This document shows positions 57,156-64,000 of a DNA stretch of 64,000 bases, in pieces (within the stretch, counting starts at the first letter, position 1; each line of letters opens with the position of its first letter). Source of the stretch: JAAXIE01 sp965204245 (lineage in GTDB: Bacteria; Chloroflexota; Dehalococcoidia; Lucifugimonadales; JAAXIE01); the NCBI GenBank assembly GCA_965204245.1, contig CBDBED010000009.1, positions 186,001-250,000 on the forward strand, read 5' to 3'. The notes beneath the pieces are model-generated. The model saw nothing but the letters and a program-made list of their open reading frames with translations. It did not search any database and was not told where the DNA came from. The position numbers were made by a program, and so were the translations under genes.

Positions 57156-60100
57156 GACAAACCTAACCTCTGAGCCACTTCTTCCACCGGCTGACTGGAG
57201 CCGCCGCGTCTGACTGCATCCAGCGACGCCTGTAATTCAGCAGAAAACTCCTCGCGTAGCTCCAGTCCATTGTCCGGGCCATCTGCAGGCTCAGCATCGA
57301 CTACCTCGATACGTCCCAGCGACTTCAGGGTCCAGGAGACTTGAGGGTAGCGGTGCTTTTGCACATCCGCTATACGACGGCTCCGCTCCGGAGCTAGATT
57401 GCCAAGTAACTCCTCGTCACGTCTCAGGTTGGCTTCCCAGGCCGGTATAATCTGACGCTGCGATTCGTCACCGCTTGCACGGATACTTTCCAATATTGCC
57501 TGTGTCGCATCTACTTTGTCTTTGGCAACTCGCTCTCGGTAGTCGAACCACTGGTTTAACCTAGAGACCTCCCTTTCAACCCTGGTGGCTGCTTGCCCCT
57601 CAGCGTGCTCTTGGAGTTCTTCTCTCCTCGCGTCCGCAATCCGGTTTGCCAATGGCTCTAGTTCCTCAAGGTTGTCGGGGATCTCTGAGACATCTATCTC
57701 TCTCTCGTCATCGTCGAAGTGGAAGGCATGTTTCACCAGTTTGTGCCCAATGCTCACATCGACCTTGCCATCGTCGCCGACGAACACCGGTTCGAGTAGC
57801 TCTGTGGTGCGCACGCCTGGAACATTAAACTGATACGTGAAGAGCCAGCCGGAGCAGGGAGCGAGATCGTCGCTGGCCGGAACCCGCCGTGTTCCGGTCA
57901 CGCCCTCATATTCCTCCGAAAGCACTCGCTCTACCACTCCATCTATTATTGGATGGCCAAACGCCATGAATTCCACATCTTCAGCATCTGGTCGGCGGTC
58001 CGCCCGAAATACGGCCCTGCGTTTGGTGCCTCCGGCGAACAGGTCTTTGTTCGCGTCAATTATCTCGCCGTGAAAGGTCAACTCATAGAAGGGACCTGTT
58101 CGCCGTATGTATGTGCTTGCGTCCGAAAGTAACTGGCCGACAAAAGTGTCAAGGTCGTAGCCCTTTATCGGTGAAGGTTGTCCCGCGATTCGCTCGGCAA
58201 GTTCTCTTCGATAGGATTTTGTATCCATGATGAAGTCTCCGAGTTTCGCTTCTGCGTCCCGTGCGTGACGCACCTGCTCTTCCAACTGTCTTCCAAATTC
58301 CTCAAGCGCCTCCACTCGCCTCTCACCAGCGATACGCATGATCTTCCTGATGTCGTCTTCGGTGTCTCCCAAAATGGGGTCAAGCCCTCCCACAGTTTCC
58401 TCGAAAACCCGGATGCGCTTTTCCAACACGTCAAGGACTCTCTCTTCGACGGTGTCCTGGACCCAAAGGTTAAAGATGCTCACCGTTCGGTCCTGACCTA
58501 TCCGGTCGATCCTCCCTATCCGCTGCTCAACCTTCATTGGGTTCCATGGCAGGTCGTAATTGACTAGGACGTGACAGAATTGGAAGTTTCTTCCCTCACC
58601 ACCTGCCTCGGTACAGATCAGGACCTGGGGACCAGATCCGCTCCTGAAGTCTTGCACTGAGCGGTCTTTCTCTACAGGTTTCATCTGGCCATGGAAGACG
58701 TTTACGCCCCAACCTTTCGCAGTGAGAATTTCCTCCAAATGCCGTTGGGTCTCCCTGAATTGGGTGAATATGAGCACCTTCTCATTCGGGGAATCATCGA
58801 ACAGCATTGAAAGTTGTTCTACTAGGACATCCGCCTTGGAGTCTTTCTTTACCTGGTCAAGAGTTTGAATTGCCCTATCAAGCAACATCAGTTCCGCATC
58901 AACCAGGTCGCGTGCGGCGCCGACGCTTACAACAATATCCCCTGTTTCTTCATCATTGAGTAACCGCTCTTCTAGCTCGTATCCGGTTGAGTAAGCCTGA
59001 AGGCTTCTGGCCAGGATCCTCTCGTGCCGTCTGCCCAGAGACGTCCGAATCGCTGCAATACTGGATGCCATGAGTTTCTGGAATGTGACCATCACAAATC
59101 CGGTAGGAGTGTCCCTGGTGCCTTCAGCAAGCTGGAATCCATATTGGACGTAATCTTCGACAGCTTCGAGGGCTGCACTTTCCTCGGGGGTCAACTCGAC
59201 CTTCCACCGGCTCGCTATCCGAGGCATAAAGCCACCCACCATTACCTTGCGATTCCTGATTAGTACTTCGCTCAGAAGATGATGGTCAGACAATTCGGCT
59301 GCCAGTGATTCCCGCTCCTCTGCTCCCGCGGAAAGACGCTGGCCTGCCGCAGTTACATCCAGGTCGAGCCAATCGGCTACCTGCTTGATGGTTTCGCTGG
59401 GTTCCTCGTCTGGCAAAGGGAATCCGTCGTGGCTCAATCGCTCAACTAATCTGGAGAGGCCGGGAATGGCTTGACGGTGCCGTTCAAAATGGTCTTCAGA
59501 TGGAAAGAGAGCGGGGTCCAAGAGTTCAACAAGAGAGTAGAGCTCGTGGGTATCCAACTGCATAGGAGTTGCGGTGAGAAAGAGCATACCGCGCTGGGCG
59601 AAGCGCTCCGGCTCTGCTAGTTTGCTGATTAGCCTGTAGAGCCGAGTCGTGCTAACCCGGTTGCCGGAACGGCGGCTTCTGGCATGGTGAGCTTCATCCA
59701 AGATAACCAGGTCCCAATTGACCCTTGAACATAGTTCTGCCCAGTCTGGATTGGCGACCCACGATGAGGAGCATAATATGCTGTCTGAAAAGGTAAACGG
59801 ATTATCGTGTTGCCCTTGACTTCGCAGAAACCGAACAGTGTCGGTGTTCAGAACGGAAAAGCTCTCGTTGAATTTACTCTTCATCTCGAAGTGCCATTGT
59901 CCCACTAGGTTAGGAGGGACTATGGCCAAGACTCGCTGGGCACCTCCCCTAGCCCTGAGTTCCTTCAAAACCATACCGGCTTCAATTGTCTTTCCTAAAC
60001 CCACCTCATCACACAGCAGGAACCGGTGCGGGTAATTGGAGATGACCTTGTGGACTACGGAAACTTGATGGGGCTTTATATCCACTCCAATCTGTCCCAG

Positions 60101-60541
60101 CGACACAAGCTCATCATAGAGGTGCAAATTCCGATACCACCGGGTTACCTCCTGGAGCCGGTACTGTTGAAGGGAGCCAATGAGGTTGGCCTTAAATCGC
60201 CCAATCGGGTCTGTAACAGCCAGGGGTCTCAAATCCGCTTCCGGCACGTTGACGGTTTTTCCGCCCCCCGTTGCTAGGAAGCATCTCCAAGATGGTGTAT
60301 CCGACGGGGTTGGGTCCAATACAGCCGCATTTTCGCCCGTGGAAATCAAGCGGACACGCTGCCCGGTTAAGTCAACCCGCAGTAACGGCGGGTCAGTAAT
60401 CGCGAACTGTGTTGGAGGGCCGGAAGAGTCCCACCGAACCTGAATCGTCCTGTCATCAAGGTTCGTGACCACTCCATACGTCTTCGCTCCCGTCCATTGG
60501 ACCAGAGACCCGACAGTTAATTTCTGGGCACTGACTGTCAT
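57149..60541 (-). CDS. RapA/SNF2-type DEAD/DEAH helicase
   Basis: A 1130-aa Swi2/Snf2-family ATPase. The N-terminal ~130 residues include a Tudor/KOW-like beta region (VGSLVQWTGAKTYGVVTNLD). The ATPase core has LLCDEVGLGKTIEAGM (Walker A), LVILDEAHH and FLTATPMQ; the C-terminal helicase lobe has VLIFTQFRET, CTEAGGEGRNFQFCH and QRIGRIDRIGQ near residue 690. A ~400-residue C-terminal region ends in coiled coil. It resembles RapA (RNA polymerase recycling) and the SNF2 helicases of defence islands such as DISARM DrmD, but no DISARM partners are adjacent. Lower GC than the cobalamin operon suggests acquisition. Confidence 0.88.
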   Translation of the reverse strand: MTVSAQKLTVGSLVQWTGAKTYGVVTNLDDRTIQVRWDSSGPPTQFAITDPPLLRVDLTGQRVRLISTGENAAVLDPTPSDTPSWRCFLATGGGKTVNVPEADLRPLAVTDPIGRFKANLIGSLQQYRLQEVTRWYRNLHLYDELVSLGQIGVDIKPHQVSVVHKVISNYPHRFLLCDEVGLGKTIEAGMVLKELRARGGAQRVLAIVPPNLVGQWHFEMKSKFNESFSVLNTDTVRFLRSQGQHDNPFTFSDSILCSSSWVANPDWAELCSRVNWDLVILDEAHHARSRRSGNRVSTTRLYRLISKLAEPERFAQRGMLFLTATPMQLDTHELYSLVELLDPALFPSEDHFERHRQAIPGLSRLVERLSHDGFPLPDEEPSETIKQVADWLDLDVTAAGQRLSAGAEERESLAAELSDHHLLSEVLIRNRKVMVGGFMPRIASRWKVELTPEESAALEAVEDYVQYGFQLAEGTRDTPTGFVMVTFQKLMASSIAAIRTSLGRRHERILARSLQAYSTGYELEERLLNDEETGDIVVSVGAARDLVDAELMLLDRAIQTLDQVKKDSKADVLVEQLSMLFDDSPNEKVLIFTQFRETQRHLEEILTAKGWGVNVFHGQMKPVEKDRSVQDFRSGSGPQVLICTEAGGEGRNFQFCHVLVNYDLPWNPMKVEQRIGRIDRIGQDRTVSIFNLWVQDTVEERVLDVLEKRIRVFEETVGGLDPILGDTEDDIRKIMRIAGERRVEALEEFGRQLEEQVRHARDAEAKLGDFIMDTKSYRRELAERIAGQPSPIKGYDLDTFVGQLLSDASTYIRRTGPFYELTFHGEIIDANKDLFAGGTKRRAVFRADRRPDAEDVEFMAFGHPIIDGVVERVLSEEYEGVTGTRRVPASDDLAPCSGWLFTYQFNVPGVRTTELLEPVFVGDDGKVDVSIGHKLVKHAFHFDDDEREIDVSEIPDNLEELEPLANRIADARREELQEHAEGQAATRVEREVSRLNQWFDYRERVAKDKVDATQAILESIRASGDESQRQIIPAWEANLRRDEELLGNLAPERSRRIADVQKHRYPQVSWTLKSLGRIEVVDAEPADGPDNGLELREEFSAELQASLDAVRRGGSSQPVEEVAQRLGLSW

Positions 60542-60977
60542 AATTGCCTAGCTCCTCTCGGCGTGCGTTTCGACTTGGTGGCCAAGAATGGAGGAATCCT
60601 TCATGTGCGAAGTATGCTGGCCGACATTATACTGCAAGCACGCTTTGTTGAGCATTTTGGCTAGTCGGGTGATCGTGAGGCCATTCGGACACCATCGAAC
60701 TCCCCGCTAAGATTCTGTTCCAAGGATCACAGAGCGCCCAGCCACATCTCGAAGATGGTTCCACTACCGTGCACTCAGGCCCACCGGCGAGGTGTTCACC
60801 AGCGTTTCCAAATCGGCCCTGTCGCAGGCTGAGCTGGCCCGCGGTGCCGTGTCAACGTCGTCTCCCGCGGAGCTCCATTCCCCGGCCTGGCCGACCGGCA
60901 AGGGTCGCCCCGCGCCCGGCGTGGTCGATGGGCAGGTCGCCCAGCCGCTGGTGGAGTCGTAGTCCCAGCCCACCGCC
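60542..60977. other. Intergenic region upstream of helicase and of the decayed surface-protein gene
   Basis: A TATAAT on the minus strand at 60631-60626 could serve the helicase. From about 60770 a plus-strand frame is open up to a TAG at about 60959, in frame with the Calx-beta gene that follows, and may be its damaged N-terminal part. Nothing else is supported. Confidence 0.4.
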
Positions 60978-62085
60978 GTGACCCTGGCCCTGGACGCGGC
61001 TACGGTAAGCGAAGGCGCCGGGCGGGTGACCGTCACCGCCACACTGGACGTACCGGCCCCCTACGGCGGCGTCAGCCTGCTCCTGTACCCCGGCATGGAC
61101 GACACCGCCGCCCTGAACGCCGACTACACCATGCCCGACAGGATGGAAATACTTGCCGGGGAACGCTCCGGCACGTCGTCCATCACCATCACCGATGACG
61201 ACCTGGACGAGGAGGACGAGACGGTGAACCTGATCGCCATCGCCTCGCTGGATCATGCCAACCTGTTCGGCACGACAACCCTGACCATCCAGGACGACGA
61301 CACCGCCGGGGTGACGATGAGCGCCGCCAGTACGCTGGCGGTGGCCGAGGGCGCAACGGCCATCTACACGGTGGTACTGGACAGCCGACCCACGGCGGAC
61401 GTGACCATCACCGCCAGTAGCGGCGACGTCACGCGGCCTCGGTGTCGCCGACGTCGTACACCTTCACGCCTGCTGGCTGGAACACGGCCCAGACCTTCAC
61501 GGTGACCGGCGTCGCCGATGCCGACACTGACGACGAGACGGTGGGGGTCAGCCACGGCGTGACCAGCGCCGACCCGAAGTACGCCGCCGCCTTGGTGGAC
61601 ACGGTGTCGGTGGAGGTGTCGGACACCGCGCAGGAACAGCAACAGGAGCAGGGCCCGCCCAACCAGCCATCCTGTTCCAAGGCACGTTGACTGTAATTGC
61701 GGTGGCCGACGGGACGGCGACCATCACGGTAACGGTCCAGGACAGCGACGGCAACCGGGTCAGCGACAAGTTTGACGTGTCGGTGGTGGGGCCGCCCTCG
61801 CCGGCTGCCAACCTGCACTGCATTGCCAAGACGGACCAGGTGGCCTTCCTGTGGGATGCCCCTAAGTGGTCCGGCGGGGAGGTGTACGCCTACGACTACG
61901 ACTTGACCCTGCCCACCGGCAAGAGGGAGCAGGTCCGGCTCCATGACAGCATGGTGGTGAACGAGCCTGGGGAGTACCAATCGGAGACCGAGGCCAGCAT
62001 CAGCGTCAAGGTGTTGTACGAGCTTGCCGACGGGAACGAGGTCAGCAGCGCCGCGGAGACGCTTACCTGCACCGTGGCGGAATAG
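60978..62085 (+). pseudogene. Frameshifted Calx-beta/cadherin-like surface protein gene
   Basis: Three successive frames together encode one beta-rich surface protein. Frame 1 (60978 to ~61433) has a Calx-beta domain (DAATVSEGAGRVTVTATLD, ITITDDDLDEEDETV). A one-base loss near 61433 moves the continuation (AASVSPTSYTFTPAGWN, VADADTDDETVGVSHGV) to a second frame up to ~61650. The rest (ILFQGTLTVIAVADGTATI, DSDGNRVSDKFDVSVV) lies in a third frame ending at 62085. An in-frame TAG just upstream (~60959) separates it from possible N-terminal coding. It is either a decaying gene or affected by sequence errors. Confidence 0.7.
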
Positions 62086-62143
62086 CCGCGCACGCCCCGG
62101 TGCACCGGAGGGATTGCCGATTCAGCAATCTGGGACCGTGTCA

Positions 62144-63052
62144 TCAGCGGTTGGCGCTCCCACTAGCGAAGACTCTCCGTTCGCCCAGGGATTGCACGGG
62201 CCGGTTGTTGGGACCCGCGCTCAGTTTCTGAAGTTCCCTGACTTGTCCCTCGGAGACCGTGTCAATTTGCTGCATCACAATCCATCGGACACCTTCCGTG
62301 CAGGGCGGCGTGGTTAGGGAACCGTCGTAAAAGTAAAATTCCAAACGGCCTGGTACGTACTCGGCAGCGCTGGGACCGTTGGACAGGCTCACGGACCGAC
62401 CGACCTCGGGGGCGACGTCCAAGAGGCTCTGGATGAGGGGACTCACTTTCCCAATACGGAAGAGCAGCCCCACCACCGCGAGGTCCCCGTTGGTGTCGTC
62501 ATGCACTAGGTGCAGTTCGGCAGCGAAGTCTTGGCCATCCAGCAGATGCTCGCCCGGTGCGTGGTAATGGATACCATGCAACTCGTAGCGCCGCCCGTCG
62601 ATGACCATGGAATTGCCTTCGGCGTAGTCCAGGTACACTGTATGACCGTTGTTGCGCGCCGTCACCGCTGCCCCTGCGTAATGAAACGCGATCGTGGAGT
62701 CGGCGGATATGTAGCCGGTCAGGTTGACCGGGGACTGTCCCGCTCCCGTTGCGCATGTTCGAAATTCCTTCGACAGGTCGCCCCAGTTCTCGGGCGCGCC
62801 GGGGGCCGGATAATCCCATTCGACCATGCCAGCATCTCCACCGCCGGTACATGCGAAGAGCACTGCTGTTACCCCACCTGCTATCATCAGCCGGAGGAAC
62901 TGGCGCCGGTCCATTCCCCGCGAGTTGACAAACGCCCACAGCGCGTCTTGATCCGCCTGCCCCCTCGGGAATTCAGGCTCTGCTTCCGGCATGTTTACGA
63001 GGCGGGACGTGAGGTCGCGCTGGAAGACCTCCTGCTCCCTCCTGTAGTTCAC
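62144..63052 (-). CDS. Alpha-carbonic anhydrase with twin-arginine lipoprotein signal
   Basis: A ~302-aa exported zinc enzyme hydrating CO2. Around residue 49, MDRRQFLRLMIAGGVTAVLFAC combines a Tat motif (RRQFLR) with a lipobox (LFAC), so it is probably Tat-exported and lipid-anchored. The alpha-CA domain has GQSPVNL, HGIHYHAPGEHLLDG and AELHLVH, giving the three zinc His, and TTPPCTEGVRW. The GTG at 63052 is chosen because AGGAGG lies 9 nt upstream; ATG 62992 or 62914 are alternatives. The IS end lies about 10 bp further upstream, so its native promoter may be gone. Confidence 0.88.
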   Translation of the reverse strand: MNYRREQEVFQRDLTSRLVNMPEAEPEFPRGQADQDALWAFVNSRGMDRRQFLRLMIAGGVTAVLFACTGGGDAGMVEWDYPAPGAPENWGDLSKEFRTCATGAGQSPVNLTGYISADSTIAFHYAGAAVTARNNGHTVYLDYAEGNSMVIDGRRYELHGIHYHAPGEHLLDGQDFAAELHLVHDDTNGDLAVVGLLFRIGKVSPLIQSLLDVAPEVGRSVSLSNGPSAAEYVPGRLEFYFYDGSLTTPPCTEGVRWIVMQQIDTVSEGQVRELQKLSAGPNNRPVQSLGERRVFASGSANR

Positions 63053-63079
63053 TCGGTAAGGCCTCCTGTGAAGGTATAG

Positions 63080-64000
63080 CAGGCTGCTGAAGAATAGTTT
63101 TGGCCGGTTCGACAGGGCCGTTGGATCGGTCAGTGATGACGTTTTCGGGTGGGGTGGCGGTGCAGTTGGGCCCCTCTGCAGGCCGCTTGGGGATGGTGCG
63201 CAGGCCCAGGGAGGACCCGTCCACCCATCGGCACACACCTCGCCTCAGGCAGGTCACACTGCCTGTACGGCTCCGGCCCTCTCTCTCGTCAGCAGGTTGG
63301 CCATCCTCACCAGGTTGTAGGCCGTAGCCACCAGATATCCCGCCAGCCCCGTTCGCTCCACTCCCCTATACCGGCTACGCCTCAATCCTCCCACCGTCTT
63401 CATCCACCCGAATACCTCCTCCACCTGCTTCCGTATCTTCTGGCTCACCCTGTAACCCTCGTGCCTTGTCGTGCGACCGTCGATCGCCGAGTGTGTCCGC
63501 TGGGCCACATGAGGAGTCACCCCACGGTTGCGCATATCCCTGACACACTCCCATGTGTCATACCCCTTGTCAGCCCCCAAGCTCTTGGGATGGAACCCCC
63601 TCTCTCTCACGTCGTCCAGCATCACCGGCACCACGTCTCGCTCCGCTGTCCCCGTTGCACTGCTCACCACGAAGTCCATCAGTAGCCCGTTTCTGTTCTC
63701 CATCAGCGCATGCCCCATGAACGACAGCTTCGCCTCCCTCCCCTTCCCCTTACGCATCAGCAGCGCCTGCGGGTCCGTCCTGCTCTCATGGGTCTCGTTC
63801 TTCAGCTTCTCCCCGCGAAAGTCCACCCACGGGTTGCCCAGGTCATCATCGGGCGGTTCCTTCTCATCATCCCTCTTCCTGAAGCTCTTGATGCTGGCCA
63901 TCGCCTCTATCAGCGTACCGTCCACGCTGAAGTGCTCATCCGAGAGCAGACCACGGCGCGCTGCCTCATGCACCACCTCGTCGAACAGGGCCTGGGCTGT
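63080..64000 (-). mobile_element. IS5-family insertion sequence, partial (runs off window)
   Basis: The transposase reading frame continues past 64000. The downstream end of the element is placed near 63080, where the sequence CAGGCTGCTGAAGAATAG resembles terminal inverted repeats of IS5/IS1182-type elements. The other end and target duplication are outside the window, so the boundary is approximate. Confidence 0.6.
63254..64000 (-). CDS. IS5-family DDE transposase, N-terminus outside window
   Basis: The C-terminal 248 residues of a DDE transposase (DUF4096/Transposase_11 type): FSVDGTLIEA (first Asp), SLGADKGYDT (second Asp) and a late YRVSQKIRKQVEEVFGWMKTVGG (Glu) with RYRGVERTG as the YREK-like signature. 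FRKRDDEKEPPDDDLGNP is the variable insert usual in these transposases. The frame is intact to the window edge, so the copy may be active. No passenger gene is seen. Confidence 0.92.
   Translation of the reverse strand, partial: TAQALFDEVVHEAARRGLLSDEHFSVDGTLIEAMASIKSFRKRDDEKEPPDDDLGNPWVDFRGEKLKNETHESRTDPQALLMRKGKGREAKLSFMGHALMENRNGLLMDFVVSSATGTAERDVVPVMLDDVRERGFHPKSLGADKGYDTWECVRDMRNRGVTPHVAQRTHSAIDGRTTRHEGYRVSQKIRKQVEEVFGWMKTVGGLRRSRYRGVERTGLAGYLVATAYNLVRMANLLTRERAGAVQAV

Noticed and set aside
57149..60541. DISARM defence system (DrmD-like helicase)
   Set aside because: The helicase fits the SNF2 class, but no DrmA, DrmB, DrmC or methyltransferase gene lies in the window, so RapA/SNF2-type is as far as the evidence goes.

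Overview
The window is GC-rich bacterial DNA with tightly packed genes. The gene content suggests an uncultured Chloroflexota lineage (Dehalococcoidia/SAR202-like): flavin-dependent luciferase-type oxidoreductases, glyoxalase-fold and NIPSNAP proteins, a GuaB3-type IMP dehydrogenase homologue, a CobN plus fused ChlI-ChlD cobaltochelatase, P/T-rich lipoprotein linkers and extracytoplasmic Ig/Calx-beta proteins. This placement is inferred from gene content; no rRNA or marker-tree evidence lies in the window.

Layout. 0-11.4 kb: catabolic or accessory enzymes (SDR, two VOC proteins, LLM oxidoreductase, amidohydrolase, NIPSNAP) mixed with thrS, an Uma2-fold protein with a degenerate active site, HEPN/PaREP1-like proteins, an orphan HicB and guaB3. 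Between 8.6 and 9.8 kb there is a gene-free block made of ten TGTGACA boxes followed by nested tandem repeats. 11.4-24.5 kb: housekeeping genes: xth with a hemB stump fused to its start codon, a candidate small RNA, an RlmD-Maf fusion followed by tatB-tatC with a convergent tatA, metG, a polyprenyl synthase, a second amidohydrolase, HAD and inositol-phosphatase genes, and trpS. 24.5-33.4 kb: a BNR-repeat protein, an SDR with no standard start codon, a SIS-domain protein, an AXE1-like esterase, a large Lhr helicase and tRNA-Ala(GGC). A decayed serine recombinase abuts the tRNA gene. 33.9-37 kb: an exported Ig/YbaY protein preceded by a 12-C tract, and a P/T-rich lipoprotein.

37.3-56.6 kb is the functional core, a two-armed cobalamin locus. 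A 16-bp palindrome (45393-45408) carries back-to-back -35 elements. Each transcript begins with its own cobalamin riboswitch followed by an intrinsic terminator. The left arm (minus strand) makes a CbiE-type methyltransferase, CobN, the CbtB/CbtA cobalt transporter and the ChlI-ChlD chelatase partner. The right arm (plus strand) makes a BtuCFD-type corrinoid ABC importer, the adenosyltransferase CobO, CobT, CobS, CbiB, CobU, a PduX-like threonine kinase, CobD and CobQ, many with overlapping stop/start codons. Together they cover cobalt uptake and insertion, corrinoid salvage, adenosylation, aminopropanol-linker synthesis and nucleotide-loop assembly. Most corrin-ring methylases and cobyrinate a,c-diamide synthase are not in the window.

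56.6-64 kb is a less GC-rich, mobile-looking tail: an orphan RelE-like toxin overlapping a RapA/SNF2-type helicase, a frameshifted Calx-beta surface protein, a Tat-exported alpha-carbonic anhydrase, and an IS5-family element whose end lies just upstream of the carbonic anhydrase ribosome binding site and which runs off the window. Several promoters across the window share an extended -10 of the form TGC-TAGAnT with a 17-bp spacer.
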